In this document: positions 1 through 8,744 of the stretch, in pieces
Numbering within the stretch: position 1 is the first letter of the stretch
Layout: each line of letters starts with the position of its first letter
Source: Falsirhodobacter sp051195255
GTDB taxonomy: Bacteria > Pseudomonadota > Alphaproteobacteria > Rhodobacterales > Rhodobacteraceae
DNA length: 64,000 nt
Reading direction: 5' to 3'
Assembly: GCF_051195255.1 (NCBI RefSeq)
Contig: NZ_JBNJLK010000005.1
Location: forward strand, 124,001 to 188,000
The notes under the pieces: model-generated
Seen by the model: only the letters and a program-made list of their open reading frames with translations
Told to the model about the DNA's origin: nothing
Database searches by the model: none
Made by a program: the position numbers and the translations under genes

Positions 1-37
1 GAAATCCTTTGTTGCGCCGAATATAGGTATCCGTGCC

Positions 38-472
38 CTAGGCCTCAACCCAGATCGTGACGGGGCCGGAATTCACCAGCGCCACCTGCATGTCGGCCCC
101 GAAGCGGCCGGTCTGCACAGGGAACTCCTTCGCCATCATCGTGGTGAAGTGGTCGTACAGGCGTCGGCCATCCTCGGCCGGGGCGGCGGCGGAAAAGCCC
201 GGACGGGTGCCGCGCGTCGTGTCGGCGGCCAGCGTGAACTGGCTGACGATCAGCGCCGCACCGCCCGTGTCCTTCAGCGACCGGTTCATCTTGCCCGCGT
301 CGTCGCGGAAGATGCGCAGCTTGGCGATCTTGGCCGCCAGCACTTCGGCGTTCGCCTCCGCATCCCCCTGCATCGCGCAGACGAGGATCAGGAGACCGGG
401 CCCGATCCGCCCGATCACCTCTCCCTCGACCGTGACCGAGGCTTCGGTCACGCGTTGCAGCAGCGCCTTCAC
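38..472 (-). CDS. dtd: D-aminoacyl-tRNA deacylase
   Basis: Hydrolyses D-amino acids, and glycine mischarged on tRNA-Ala, from tRNA in the cytoplasm. The 144-residue length is typical of the DTD family. Both family signatures are visible: SQFTL at residues 77-81 and the Gly-cisPro motif NSGPVT at 134-139, which builds the chiral-proofreading active site. Its ATG overlaps the stop of the upstream sugar kinase by 4 nt (ATGA), so the two are probably translationally coupled. Confident assignment from conserved motifs and length. Confidence 0.95.
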   Translation of the reverse strand: MKALLQRVTEASVTVEGEVIGRIGPGLLILVCAMQGDAEANAEVLAAKIAKLRIFRDDAGKMNRSLKDTGGAALIVSQFTLAADTTRGTRPGFSAAAPAEDGRRLYDHFTTMMAKEFPVQTGRFGADMQVALVNSGPVTIWVEA

Positions 473-1365
473 AGCTCGTGGGCCCAGGGCGGGTTGGCGC
501 CGGGGCGCGAGACGGTGACGGCGGCGGCGCGGGTGCCAAGGCCAAGGGCGGTGTCCAGCAGATCATCCGACCAATCGGCGCCCTTCGTCAGCGCGCCGGC
601 CTGTTCCAGTGCGGCCAGAACGCCCGCGTTGAAGGTGTCGCCCGCGCCGACGGTGTCGGCAACGGTCACCTTCGGCGCGGCCACGAAACGTTCCTGCGTC
701 GCGGTCAGCGCCCGCGCCCCGCGCGCGCCTTCGGTCAGCAGAACCAGCTTCGGTCCCTTGACCAGCAGCCCCTTTGCCAGGTCCACCGGATCGCCTTGAC
801 CTTCCAGCCAGTGCAGATCCTCGTCCGAGATCTTGATGATGTCGGCCAGCCCGATCATGCGGCCGATCCGCTCGCGATAGCCGGCCGGGTCGGTGATGAA
901 GCCGGGGCGGATGTTCGGGTCCAGCATGGTCACGCGGGACGCCTCCCGCGCCATCAGCGTGGCATAGGTGTCGGCGGCGGGTTCCGAGACGAGGGAGATG
1001 CCGCCGAAGAACAGCGCCGTCACGTCGGCGGGCAGGGCAGGCAGGTCTTCGGGCGAGAGCAGGCGGCCGGCCGTGTTCTCGTCATAAAAGGCATAGGTGG
1101 CCTGACCGTCCGTCAGCGTCACGAAAGCCAGCGTCGTCGGCCGGTTCGACCGCGCGCAAAAGGCGGTGTCGACCTTCGACGCCTCCAGTGCCGCCGACAG
1201 GCGGGTGCCGAACAGGTCGTTCGACAGGCCCGAGAAGAAGCTCGCGGGCGCGCCAAGGCGGCCAAGCGCGATGGCCGTGTTGAAAACGGCCCCGCCGGCA
1301 TGGGGGGCGAACCCCTCGCCCTGGGGCAGCATGTCGATCAGCGCTTCGCCGCAACACAGGATCAT
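469..1365 (-). CDS. PfkB-family carbohydrate kinase (fructokinase-like)
   Basis: A ribokinase/PfkB-fold sugar kinase of 298 residues. The N-terminus MILCCGEALIDMLP and the C-terminal signature DTVGAGDTFNAG (about residues 237-248, catalytic Asp about 243) are typical of fructokinases and related kinases. The start at 1365 was chosen because AGGAG lies just upstream; a longer in-frame extension to 1425 lacks a ribosome binding site. It forms a two-gene unit with dtd through a 4-nt overlap. The exact sugar cannot be told from sequence; fructose or 2-keto-3-deoxygluconate are the usual options for this N-terminus. Confidence 0.88.
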   Translation of the reverse strand: MILCCGEALIDMLPQGEGFAPHAGGAVFNTAIALGRLGAPASFFSGLSNDLFGTRLSAALEASKVDTAFCARSNRPTTLAFVTLTDGQATYAFYDENTAGRLLSPEDLPALPADVTALFFGGISLVSEPAADTYATLMAREASRVTMLDPNIRPGFITDPAGYRERIGRMIGLADIIKISDEDLHWLEGQGDPVDLAKGLLVKGPKLVLLTEGARGARALTATQERFVAAPKVTVADTVGAGDTFNAGVLAALEQAGALTKGADWSDDLLDTALGLGTRAAAVTVSRPGANPPWAHEL

Positions 1366-1433
1366 GGGCCGATACTCCTTCGGAAAGATCGCGCGGACCC
1401 TAGCGCCGGCGCGCGTGCCACGCAATCGGGAGG

Positions 1434-1464
1434 TTGACAGGGAGGAGCCGATGAACGATATAGC
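1434..1464 (+). promoter_or_regulatory. Putative sigma-70 promoter for rplU-rpmA
   Basis: A consensus -35 TTGACA (1434-1439) is followed after 18-19 nt by TATAGC/ATATAG (1458-1464). It lies about 110 nt before the rplU start, leaving a leader that could host autoregulation, though no defined fold was recognised. Inferred from motif match and position. Confidence 0.6.
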
Positions 1465-1574
1465 GGCGGTCTGGCCCCCATTGGGTGTTCAGGCCATTTC
1501 GCATTGGCGCTGTCCGAAGGTACCAAACGCCGGGAAACCGGGACCAAAGGGCGCGGAACAAGAAGGAAAGACCC

Positions 1575-1964
1575 ATGTTCGCGGTCCTCAAGACGGGCGG
1601 CAAGCAGTACACCGTCCGCGCAGGCGACATCCTGCGCGTCGAGAAGCTTGCAGCCGAAGCTGGTGAAAAGATCCAGTTCAACGACATTCTCATGGTCGGT
1701 GGCGACGAACCCACGATTGGCGTGCCCTTCGTGGCCGGCGCCGCCGTGCAGGCCGAAGTCATCGCCCAGATCAAGGGCGAGAAGGTCATCCACTACGTCA
1801 AGCGTCGCCGGAAGCACTCCTCGCAGCGCACGAAAGGCCACCGCCAGCACCTGACGCTGCTCCGCGTGACCGACGTGCTGGCTTCGGGCGCCGATGCAAC
1901 GGACGTGAAGGCAGCGACCGGCACCGCCGACGCCCGCCGCACGGCCCACGAGACGAAGGAGTAA
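1575..1964 (+). CDS. rplU: 50S ribosomal protein L21
   Basis: Large-subunit ribosomal protein that contacts 23S rRNA. The sequence starts MFAVLKTGGKQYTV and carries the basic KRRRKHS segment of L21. The start at 1575 follows AAGGAAAG; an in-frame extension from 1485 has no ribosome binding site. At 129 residues it is about 25 longer than E. coli L21 because of an Ala/Thr/Asp-rich tail after the RVTDVLA core. It is followed after 6 nt by rpmA, the usual bacterial order, with obgE further downstream. Confidence 0.97.
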   Translation: MFAVLKTGGKQYTVRAGDILRVEKLAAEAGEKIQFNDILMVGGDEPTIGVPFVAGAAVQAEVIAQIKGEKVIHYVKRRRKHSSQRTKGHRQHLTLLRVTDVLASGADATDVKAATGTADARRTAHETKE

Positions 1965-1970
1965 TCCCTC

Positions 1971-2240
1971 ATGGCACACAAGAAAGCAGGCGGTTCATCC
2001 CGCAACGGCCGCGACTCGGCCGGACGTCGTCTTGGCGTGAAGCTCTATGGCGGCCAGGCCGTCATCTCGGGCAACATCATCGTCCGTCAGCGCGGCACCA
2101 CCTGGTTCCCGGGTGAGGGCGTGGGCATGGGCAAGGATCACACGATCTTCGCCGTGCGCGAAGGCCATGTGAAGTTCACGAAAGGCCTCAAGGGCCGCAC
2201 CTTCATTTCGGTTCTCCCGGTGGCGGAGGCCGCCGAGTAA
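1971..2240 (+). CDS. rpmA: 50S ribosomal protein L27
   Basis: Ribosomal protein L27 (89 residues), whose N-terminal tail reaches the peptidyl-transferase centre. The sequence begins MAHKKAGGSSRNGRDS and keeps the GRRLGVK block of the family. There is no cleavable N-terminal extension of the kind found in Firmicutes. It lies 6 nt after rplU and is followed by a terminator hairpin, so rplU-rpmA form a transcription unit. Confidence 0.98.
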   Translation: MAHKKAGGSSRNGRDSAGRRLGVKLYGGQAVISGNIIVRQRGTTWFPGEGVGMGKDHTIFAVREGHVKFTKGLKGRTFISVLPVAEAAE

Positions 2241-2268
2241 GCCGAACCGCAAGGTTGCATGCAACAGG

Positions 2269-2295
2269 GGGATCGGCGCGCAGCCGGTCCCTTTT
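2269..2295 (+). terminator. Rho-independent terminator after rpmA
   Basis: A 9-bp stem GGGATCGGC / GCCGGTCCC (one G-T wobble) with loop GCGCA is followed by TTTT. It sits 28 nt after the rpmA stop and just before the acetyltransferase gene, so it should separate the ribosomal operon from the genes downstream. Confidence 0.75.
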
Positions 2296-2313
2296 CGCGT
2301 TGGAGATCCTGCC

Positions 2314-2844
2314 ATGACGCTCGACTTCGCAACCCAGATCCCAGTGATCGAGGCCGAAAGATTCCACCTGCGCCCCGTGCGCCGCTCGGACACCGGGCTT
2401 CTGGGGCATTACGCCGGCGACCAGCGCGTCGCGCGCATGACCAGCCGCATTCCCCACCCCATGCCGCCCGGCGCGATGGAAGCGTTCGTCACCCGCGCGA
2501 TGAACCCGACCTGCGAGGAAGCGATCTGGATCATGGACGGCGGCGCGGACGCCGAGGTTCTGGGCGTCATCAGCCTGAAGAAGATGGACCGCGACCAGTC
2601 CGAGATCGGATACTGGGTGGCGCCCGCCTTCTGGAACACGGGCCTCGCCTCTGCCGCCGTGGCGGCGCTGATCGGGGCCAACCCCTTGGGCAACACCGCC
2701 ATCTTCGGCGCGGTCTTCCAGGACAATCCGGGTTCGGCCAAGGTGCTGACCAACAACGGTTTCGCCTATCTGGGCGACGCCGAGACGTTTTCGGTCGCGC
2801 GCAACGCCCATGTTGCGACCTGGACCTATATCCGCAAGCTTTGA
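2314..2844 (+). CDS. GNAT-family N-acetyltransferase (RimJ/RimL type)
   Basis: A 176-residue acetyl-CoA-dependent acetyltransferase of the RimJ/RimL subgroup. The IEAERFHLRPVRRSD opening, the EIGYWVAPAFWNTGLAS core (motif A region) and the NPGSAKVLTNNGF segment match this subgroup, which acetylates ribosomal protein N-termini, amino acids or small amines. GGAG precedes the ATG. Its place between rpmA and obgE is common in Rhodobacteraceae, but the substrate is unknown. Confidence 0.85.
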   Translation: MTLDFATQIPVIEAERFHLRPVRRSDTGLLGHYAGDQRVARMTSRIPHPMPPGAMEAFVTRAMNPTCEEAIWIMDGGADAEVLGVISLKKMDRDQSEIGYWVAPAFWNTGLASAAVAALIGANPLGNTAIFGAVFQDNPGSAKVLTNNGFAYLGDAETFSVARNAHVATWTYIRKL

Positions 2845-2911
2845 CGGCGCGGGGTTGAGCCTGCGCCCGATTTTCCTTATCGCCTGACGAAACGGCAGGA
2901 AGGCCAGCCCC

Positions 2912-3937
2912 ATGAAGTTCCTCGACCTCTGCAAAGTCTATATCCGTTCAGGCGGTGGCGGGGCCGGCTGCGTCAGCTTCCGGCGCGAGAAGTTCATCGA
3001 ATTCGGCGGACCCGACGGTGGGGACGGCGGCAATGGCGGTTCCGTCTGGGTGGAAGCCGTGGACGGTCTGAACACCCTGATCGACTTCCGCTATCAGCAG
3101 CACTTCTTCGCCAAGACGGGCCAGCAGGGCATGGGCAGCCAGCGCACCGGCAAGACCGGTGACGACATCGTGCTGCGCGTGCCCGTCGGGACCGAGATCC
3201 TGGACGAGGACGAGGAATCCGTCATCGCCGACCTGACCGAGGTGGGCCAGCGCGTCCTTCTGGCCAAGGGCGGCAACGGCGGGTGGGGCAACCTGCGTTT
3301 CAAATCCTCCACCAACCGCTCTCCGTCGCGCGCCAATCCGGGGCAGGAGGGGGTGGAGCGGACGATCTGGCTGCGCCTGAAGCTGATCGCGGATGCGGGC
3401 CTTGTCGGTCTGCCGAATGCAGGGAAATCGACCTTCATCTCGGCCGTGTCGAACGCGCGCCCGAAGATCGCGGACTATCCCTTCACGACGCTGGTGCCGA
3501 ACCTGGGCGTGGTGGGCGTGGACGGCAAGGAATTCGTGATGGCCGACATCCCCGGCCTGATCGAGGGGGCGAGCGAGGGCCGCGGCCTTGGCACCCAGTT
3601 CCTGGCCCATGTGGAGCGTTGCGCGGTCCTGCTGCATCTGGTCGATGGCACCTCTGAGACGGTGGTGGAAGATTACCACACCATCGTGAACGAGCTGGAA
3701 GCCTATGCCGAGGAGTTGGGCGACAAGCCCCGCATCGTCGCCCTGAACAAGTGCGACGCGCTGGACGAGGACACGATCCAGATGTGGCGTGAAGCGCTGG
3801 AAGAGGCGTCGGGTGGCCCGGTGCACACCATCTCCGGCGTGGCGAACACGGGGTTGCAGGACGTCCTCCGCGCGCTGATGGCGCAGATCGAGGCGGCGAA
3901 GTTCGTGGATGAGGAACCCGAAGCGTGGCAACCCTGA
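2912..3937 (+). CDS. obgE: Obg-family GTPase (ribosome assembly)
   Basis: Essential GTPase involved in late 50S assembly and stress control. The glycine-rich Obg domain occupies about residues 1-158 and the G domain follows, with G1 GLPNAGKS (166-173), G3 DIPG (212-215) and G4 NKCD (279-282). At 341 residues it is a short form without the extra C-terminal OCT domain. Its 3' end overlaps the GTG start of proB by 13 nt, coupling ribosome assembly to proline synthesis genes as in many alphaproteobacteria. Confidence 0.97.
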   Translation: MKFLDLCKVYIRSGGGGAGCVSFRREKFIEFGGPDGGDGGNGGSVWVEAVDGLNTLIDFRYQQHFFAKTGQQGMGSQRTGKTGDDIVLRVPVGTEILDEDEESVIADLTEVGQRVLLAKGGNGGWGNLRFKSSTNRSPSRANPGQEGVERTIWLRLKLIADAGLVGLPNAGKSTFISAVSNARPKIADYPFTTLVPNLGVVGVDGKEFVMADIPGLIEGASEGRGLGTQFLAHVERCAVLLHLVDGTSETVVEDYHTIVNELEAYAEELGDKPRIVALNKCDALDEDTIQMWREALEEASGGPVHTISGVANTGLQDVLRALMAQIEAAKFVDEEPEAWQP

Positions 3938-5040
3938 CGCCGGATGTTCGCAAGGCGCGGCGGCTGGTCGTCAAGATCGGCTCCGCCCTGCTTGTGGATC
4001 GCGACACCGGGCTGCGCCGCGACTGGCTGAGCGCGCTGGCCGAGGATGTGGCCGAGGCGAAGCGCGGCGGAACGGATGTGATCCTCGTCTCCTCCGGCTC
4101 CATTGCGCTTGGGCGGGGAGTGTTGCATCTGGGCTACGGCTCGCTGGCACTGGAACAGTCGCAGGCTGCGGCCTCCGTCGGGCAAATCCAGTTGGCGCGG
4201 GCCTATGAGGAAGCGCTGGCCCCCCACGGCATCACCACGGGCCAGGTGCTGATGACGCTGGAGGACACGACGGACCGCCGCCGCTACCTCAACAGCCGGG
4301 CGACGCTGGAAACGCTGCTGGGCCTTGGCGTTGTGCCCATCGTGAACGAGAACGACACGGTGGCCACGGACGAGATCCGGTTCGGCGACAACGACCGGCT
4401 GGCCGCGCAGATCGCGGTGACGGTGGGGGCGGACCAGCTGATCCTGCTGTCGGACGTGGACGGCTTCTATTCGGCCAACCCCAAGGAAGACCCGACCGCG
4501 CAGCGTTTCGACGTGATCGACGCGATCACGCCGACGATCGAGGCGATGGCCGGCGATCCGGTGTCCGGCCTGTCCAAAGGCGGCATGAAGACCAAGCTGA
4601 TGGCCGCCAAGACCGCCGTCGCGGGCGGTTGCGCGATGGCGATCATGGAAGGCTCGGTCGAGCGGCCGTTGAAAGCGCTGGCGGACGGCGCGGCGCGAAC
4701 GTGGTTCGTGGCGCAGGGCGATCCGCAAGTGGCGCGCAAGCGCTGGATCAACGCGATGAAGCCGCGCGGTCAGGTGCGCGTCGATGCCGGTGCGTCCCAA
4801 GCGCTGCTGGCCGGGAAGTCGCTGCTGCCGGCCGGGGTCACGGCCATCGCGGGCGCTTTCGGGCGGGGTGATCCGGTGGACATCCTGTCGCCGGAAGGGG
4901 ACGTTCTGGGCCGCGGTCTTGCGCGCTACACTTCCACCGAGGCGCGGGCGATCATGGGCCACCGATCGGGCGAGATCGAAGAGATACTGGGCTATGCCGG
5001 GCGCGCCGCGCTTGTGCACAGGGACGACATGGTGATCTGA
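3925..5040 (+). CDS. proB: Glutamate 5-kinase
   Basis: First enzyme of proline synthesis, phosphorylating glutamate to gamma-glutamyl phosphate. The amino-acid-kinase domain covers about residues 10-260 (KIGSALLV start, NENDTVATDEIRFGDND and LSKGGMKTK blocks) and a C-terminal PUA domain covers about 280-360, giving the standard two-domain ProB of 371 residues. The start is GTG at 3925, inside the 3' end of obgE. proA follows 10 nt downstream. Confidence 0.97.
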   Translation: MATLTPDVRKARRLVVKIGSALLVDRDTGLRRDWLSALAEDVAEAKRGGTDVILVSSGSIALGRGVLHLGYGSLALEQSQAAASVGQIQLARAYEEALAPHGITTGQVLMTLEDTTDRRRYLNSRATLETLLGLGVVPIVNENDTVATDEIRFGDNDRLAAQIAVTVGADQLILLSDVDGFYSANPKEDPTAQRFDVIDAITPTIEAMAGDPVSGLSKGGMKTKLMAAKTAVAGGCAMAIMEGSVERPLKALADGAARTWFVAQGDPQVARKRWINAMKPRGQVRVDAGASQALLAGKSLLPAGVTAIAGAFGRGDPVDILSPEGDVLGRGLARYTSTEARAIMGHRSGEIEEILGYAGRAALVHRDDMVI

Positions 5041-5050
5041 GGAGGATCGG

Positions 5051-6307
5051 ATGGACAGCGTGAACGTGACAGCTTTGATGCAGGCGATCGGCGCAAGGGC
5101 GCGGGCGGCGGCGGCGGAGCTGGCCTTCGCGCCACCCGACGCCAAGCGGAACGCCCTGCACGCCGCAGCCGACGCGATCCAGACCGCGCAGGGCGCAATC
5201 CTTACCGCCAACACTGAAGACGTGGCGGCGGCGCAGGAGCGCGGGATCTCCGGCGCGTTTCTGGACCGGCTGGTGCTGAACGCGGACCGCATCGCCGGCA
5301 TCACTGACGCATTGCGTGACATCGCCGATCAGGACGATCCGGTGGGGCAGGTCATTGCCGAGTGGGACCGGCCCAACGGGCTGCACATCCGCCGCGTCCG
5401 CACGCCTCTGGGCGTCGTGGGCGTGATCTATGAAAGCCGCCCCAACGTCACCGCCGATGCGGGCGCCCTGTGCCTGAAGGCCGGGAACGCCGTGATCCTG
5501 CGCGGGGGCAGCGAAAGCGCGAAATCCTCGGCCGCGATTCATGCGTGCCTGCAGACGGGCCTGCGCGCGGCGGGCCTGCCCGAGGACGCGATCCAGCTGA
5601 TCCCTACGCAGGACCGCGAGGCGGTGACCGAGATGCTGCGCATGACCGGCGTCATCGACGTCATCGTTCCGCGTGGGGGCAAGGGCCTTGTCGGCCTTGT
5701 GCAGCGCGAGGCGCGGGTGCCGGTCTTCGCGCATCTGGAAGGGATCAACCACGTCTATGTGGACGCCGCCGCCGATCCGGCGATGGCCGAGGCCGTGGTC
5801 GTCAACGCCAAGGCGCGCCGCGTGGGCGTGTGCGGCGCGGCGGAATGCCTGCTGATCGACGATGGCTACGCCCATGCGCCTGCACTGGTCGCGGCCCTGC
5901 AACAGGCGGGGGTGGAGGTGCGGGCCGAGGGCGATCTGGCCTCCCTGCCGCAGGTCGTTCCCGCGACGGCCGAGGATTTCGGGCACGAATTCCTTGCCCC
6001 AATCATCGCGGTGAAGCGCGTGGCGGGCGTGGACGGGGCGATCGACCACATCCGCCGCTTCGGCTCGGGCCATACCGAAGCCGTGGTGACCGAAAATCCG
6101 GCCGTGGTCGCCCGGTTCTTCCAACGGCTTGATTCGGCGATCCTTCTGCACAACGCCTCCACCCAGTTCGCGGATGGGGGGGAGTTCGGGATGGGCGGCG
6201 AAATCGGCATCGCCACCGGCAAGATGCACGCGCGGGGCCCCGTCGGGGCCGAGCAGCTGACCAGCTTCAAGTATCTGGTCAGCGGCCAAGGCACGATCCG
6301 GCCCTAA
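5051..6307 (+). CDS. proA: Glutamate-5-semialdehyde dehydrogenase
   Basis: NADPH-dependent gamma-glutamyl phosphate reductase, second step of proline synthesis. This 418-residue member of the aldehyde dehydrogenase superfamily shows the RRGGSES-type segment (ILRGGSESAKSS), the catalytic-Cys region RRVGVCGAAECLL and the terminal GRGPVG-like HARGPVGAEQLTSFKY. It is in an operon with proB. Its stop overlaps the convergent chpT stop by 4 nt. Confidence 0.97.
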   Translation: MDSVNVTALMQAIGARARAAAAELAFAPPDAKRNALHAAADAIQTAQGAILTANTEDVAAAQERGISGAFLDRLVLNADRIAGITDALRDIADQDDPVGQVIAEWDRPNGLHIRRVRTPLGVVGVIYESRPNVTADAGALCLKAGNAVILRGGSESAKSSAAIHACLQTGLRAAGLPEDAIQLIPTQDREAVTEMLRMTGVIDVIVPRGGKGLVGLVQREARVPVFAHLEGINHVYVDAAADPAMAEAVVVNAKARRVGVCGAAECLLIDDGYAHAPALVAALQQAGVEVRAEGDLASLPQVVPATAEDFGHEFLAPIIAVKRVAGVDGAIDHIRRFGSGHTEAVVTENPAVVARFFQRLDSAILLHNASTQFADGGEFGMGGEIGIATGKMHARGPVGAEQLTSFKYLVSGQGTIRP

Positions 6308-6876
6308 TAGGTCAGGCGGATCGAGGTGTCGGTGACCTCGATCCGCGGCGTGCCTCCGGCCGCCTGGATCTCCTCCGCCGCCAGGGCGAAGTGGATGTGG
6401 GTGGCGGTCACGTCGGACGACGTTCCTTCCAGGATCGCCCATTGCGGGGCGGCGTCGCGCAGGCGCCGCGCCTCGGCCCGCAGGCTGCGCGCGCCGTCCA
6501 CCGTGATCGTGCCGCCGAAGGCCATCGCCGTTTCAAGGCACTGGATCAGCAGGAACAGGGTCTTCGTTTCGGCGCGCGTCAGGTCGTGGGGGACGGCCCA
6601 ATCGATCTTCACGCGCCCCGCCATGTCGGCCAGGATCTCCCGCACCTCGGCCCGGCCGACGGTTTGGGCCGCCGATACCCCGAACGCCACGCGGAAGAAC
6701 CGCACCCGCGCGTTGGCCTGCGCGACCGAAGATGCGATCAGGTCCATTTCCGGGGACTGGGGGGCGCCGGACATGGCCAGAAGCTCGACCCCGTTGCCGA
6801 TGGCGGCGATCGGGCCGATAAGGTCGTGGCAGATGCGCGAACCGATCAGGGCGGCAAGGTCGGGTCGGTCAGTCAT
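6304..6876 (-). CDS. chpT: ChpT-type histidine phosphotransferase
   Basis: ChpT relays phosphate from CckA to CtrA and CpdR in the alphaproteobacterial cell-cycle/motility pathway. This 190-residue protein has the H-box SRICHDLIGPIAAIGNG with phospho-accepting His17, followed by a degenerate ATPase-like C-terminal domain, as expected for the dimeric pseudo-kinase fold. The start at 6876 has GGAG upstream; the longer frame to 6930 would run into the neighbouring gene. It faces the DUF3553 gene, with only 15 bp between the start codons. Confidence 0.9.
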   Translation of the reverse strand: MTDRPDLAALIGSRICHDLIGPIAAIGNGVELLAMSGAPQSPEMDLIASSVAQANARVRFFRVAFGVSAAQTVGRAEVREILADMAGRVKIDWAVPHDLTRAETKTLFLLIQCLETAMAFGGTITVDGARSLRAEARRLRDAAPQWAILEGTSSDVTATHIHFALAAEEIQAAGGTPRIEVTDTSIRLTY

Positions 6877-6891
6877 GGAAGGCTCCGCAAG

Positions 6892-7065
6892 ATGAATGAG
6901 ATACTTGAACCCGGCATGTTGGTGCGTCACCCGTCACAACCGGACTGGGGGCTGGGGCAGGTGCAGTCGAGGATCGGAAACAGGATCACGGTCAATTTCG
7001 AACATGCCGGCAAGGTCGTGTTCGACGGGCGGGAAGTGTTGCTCCTCGCTGTCTTTGACCGGTGA
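6892..7065 (+). CDS. DUF3553-type small protein
   Basis: A 57-residue protein (MNEILEPGMLVRHP start, WGLGQVQSRIGNRITVNFEHAGK core) resembling DUF3553 proteins: small beta-rich, SH3-like or CarD-like folds common next to core genes in Rhodobacterales. No catalytic residues are seen. AAGG lies upstream of the ATG. Its start codon is 15 bp from that of divergent chpT, so each gene's promoter must lie within or beyond the other gene's 5' end. Function unknown. Confidence 0.75.
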   Translation: MNEILEPGMLVRHPSQPDWGLGQVQSRIGNRITVNFEHAGKVVFDGREVLLLAVFDR

Positions 7066-7122
7066 TCATGGCGTAAACGTGGCGGCCTCCGGGATCAAGC
7101 GCGATTGCAAAAGGAGGCCGCT

Positions 7123-7935
7123 TTGGCTACCGCTGCGCGCATGAACACGGATCCGCACCTGACCCTGCGCCTTGCGCGCGACGACCGCGACCTGATGGCC
7201 GCCCAGCGTCTGCGCTACCGCGTCTTCGTCGAGGAGCTGGGCGGCGACGGCGATCTGGTCGATCACGACCACCGGCTGGAGCGGGACCGTTTCGATCCGT
7301 TCTTCGACCACATGATCCTTGTGGACGACCGGCTGGATCCGGCCACGCTGGACGACGTGATCGGCGTTTATCGCCTGTTGCCGGGCGATCGGGCCGTGGC
7401 GGCGGGCGGGTTCTATTCCGAAGGGGAATACGATCTGGACGCGCTGCGCCGGACGGGCCGGAACCTTGTGGAACTGGGACGGTCCTGCGTCGCGGCCGAA
7501 CATCGTGGCGGCCTTGCGATGATGTATCTTTGGAACGGCCTGTCCGAATACGTGCTGGAGCGGGGGATCGAGATCCTGTTCGGCCCAGCCAGCTTTCACG
7601 GTACGGACACGGGCCGCCTGGCACAGGCCTTGTCCTTCCTGCACCATCACCACTTGGCCCCGCCCGAACTGCGGGTGACCGCCCGTGTCGCGTCGCGCCA
7701 GCCGATGGACCTGCTGGCCGCGGACCGGATCGACAAGAAGGCCGCGCTGCAGGACATTCCGCCTTTGATCAAGGCCTACCTCCGGCTGGGCGGCTGCGTG
7801 GGCGACGGGGCATGGATCGACCACGCCTTCAACACGACCGATGTCTGCCTTGTGATGGACACGGCGCAGATGGCCTCGAAATACAAAGATTTCTATTCGC
7901 GTAAGGTGATCGGCAATGACCTGGCAGGGAGATGA
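7123..7935 (+). CDS. olsB: L-ornithine N(alpha)-acyltransferase
   Basis: Catalyses the first step of ornithine-lipid synthesis, transferring a 3-hydroxyacyl group from ACP to ornithine. The protein has about 270 residues with the GNAT-like hemolysin/OlsB fold: LRYRVFVEELGGDGD near the N-terminus, VELGRSCV and the C-terminal LGGCVGDGAWIDHAFNTTDVC. TTG at 7123 is preferred because AGGAGG (7112-7117) sits 5 nt upstream; ATG at 7141 is too far away. Its end overlaps olsA by 20 nt, forming the olsBA pair that makes phosphorus-free membrane lipid. Confidence 0.9.
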   Translation: MATAARMNTDPHLTLRLARDDRDLMAAQRLRYRVFVEELGGDGDLVDHDHRLERDRFDPFFDHMILVDDRLDPATLDDVIGVYRLLPGDRAVAAGGFYSEGEYDLDALRRTGRNLVELGRSCVAAEHRGGLAMMYLWNGLSEYVLERGIEILFGPASFHGTDTGRLAQALSFLHHHHLAPPELRVTARVASRQPMDLLAADRIDKKAALQDIPPLIKAYLRLGGCVGDGAWIDHAFNTTDVCLVMDTAQMASKYKDFYSRKVIGNDLAGR

Positions 7936-8740
7936 CTTCCACCCCGAGCAGATCGGGATCATGGGCTGGCTGCGGCTGATCTGGCGGGCGCCGGTTCTTC
8001 TGGTCATCAACTTCGGATGCCTGATGCTGCTGTGCCTGGTCCGGCTGATCGAACAGCCGATCTTCGGGATGCGCCGGCCGATCACGCCTTGGATCACGCA
8101 GTTCGTCTGCGTGTCCTCGCTGTGGGTGATGGGGCTTCGTCTGCGCCAGAAGGGAAAGGCCATGCAGGAGCCGGGAGCGCTGGTTGCCAACCACGGAAGC
8201 TGGCTGGACATCTACACGCTGAACGCCTGCGCGAGGATCTACTTCGTGTCGAAGGCGGATGTGGCCCGCTGGCCCGGCATCGGCTGGCTGGCCCGCGCCA
8301 CGGGAACGGTGTTCATCAACCGCCGCCCCGGTGAGGCGCGCGCCCAGCAGGAACTGTTCGAGGCGCGGCTGCGCGCCGGCCATCACCTGCTGTTCTTCCC
8401 AGAAGGGACCAGTACGGACGGTCAGAGGATTATTCCATTCAAATCAACACTTTTCGCGGCGTTCTTCGCACCGGATCTGAAGGATTCCATGTCGATCCAG
8501 CCGGTCAGCGTGGTGTATCACGCCCCGCGCGGGAAGGACCCGCGCTTCCATGGCTGGTGGGGCGGAATGCCCTTCGGACCGCATTTCAAGCAGATGATGG
8601 GGGCGCCGCGCGGCGGGGCCGTGGACGTGATCTTCCACGATCCGATCCGCGTGGCCGACATGCAGGACCGCAAACGCCTGGCGGCCGAGGCGGAGGCGGC
8701 GGTGCGTGCCGGGCACCCGTCGGGCGGGAACCCGGCGTAA
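7916..8740 (+). CDS. olsA: 1-acyl-glycerol-3-phosphate / lyso-ornithine lipid acyltransferase
   Basis: A PlsC-family O-acyltransferase of 274 residues that adds the second acyl chain to lyso-ornithine lipid and, in some species, to lysophosphatidate. The HX4D catalytic motif is NHGSWLD (His93, Asp98) and the phosphate-binding block is FPEGTS (161-166). A hydrophobic segment at about 25-45 anchors it to the inner membrane. The overlap with olsB supports the ornithine-lipid role over a general PlsC role. In several bacteria ols genes are phosphate-responsive, but no Pho box was seen here. Confidence 0.9.
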   Translation: MTWQGDDFHPEQIGIMGWLRLIWRAPVLLVINFGCLMLLCLVRLIEQPIFGMRRPITPWITQFVCVSSLWVMGLRLRQKGKAMQEPGALVANHGSWLDIYTLNACARIYFVSKADVARWPGIGWLARATGTVFINRRPGEARAQQELFEARLRAGHHLLFFPEGTSTDGQRIIPFKSTLFAAFFAPDLKDSMSIQPVSVVYHAPRGKDPRFHGWWGGMPFGPHFKQMMGAPRGGAVDVIFHDPIRVADMQDRKRLAAEAEAAVRAGHPSGGNPA

Positions 8741-8744
8741 GGTT

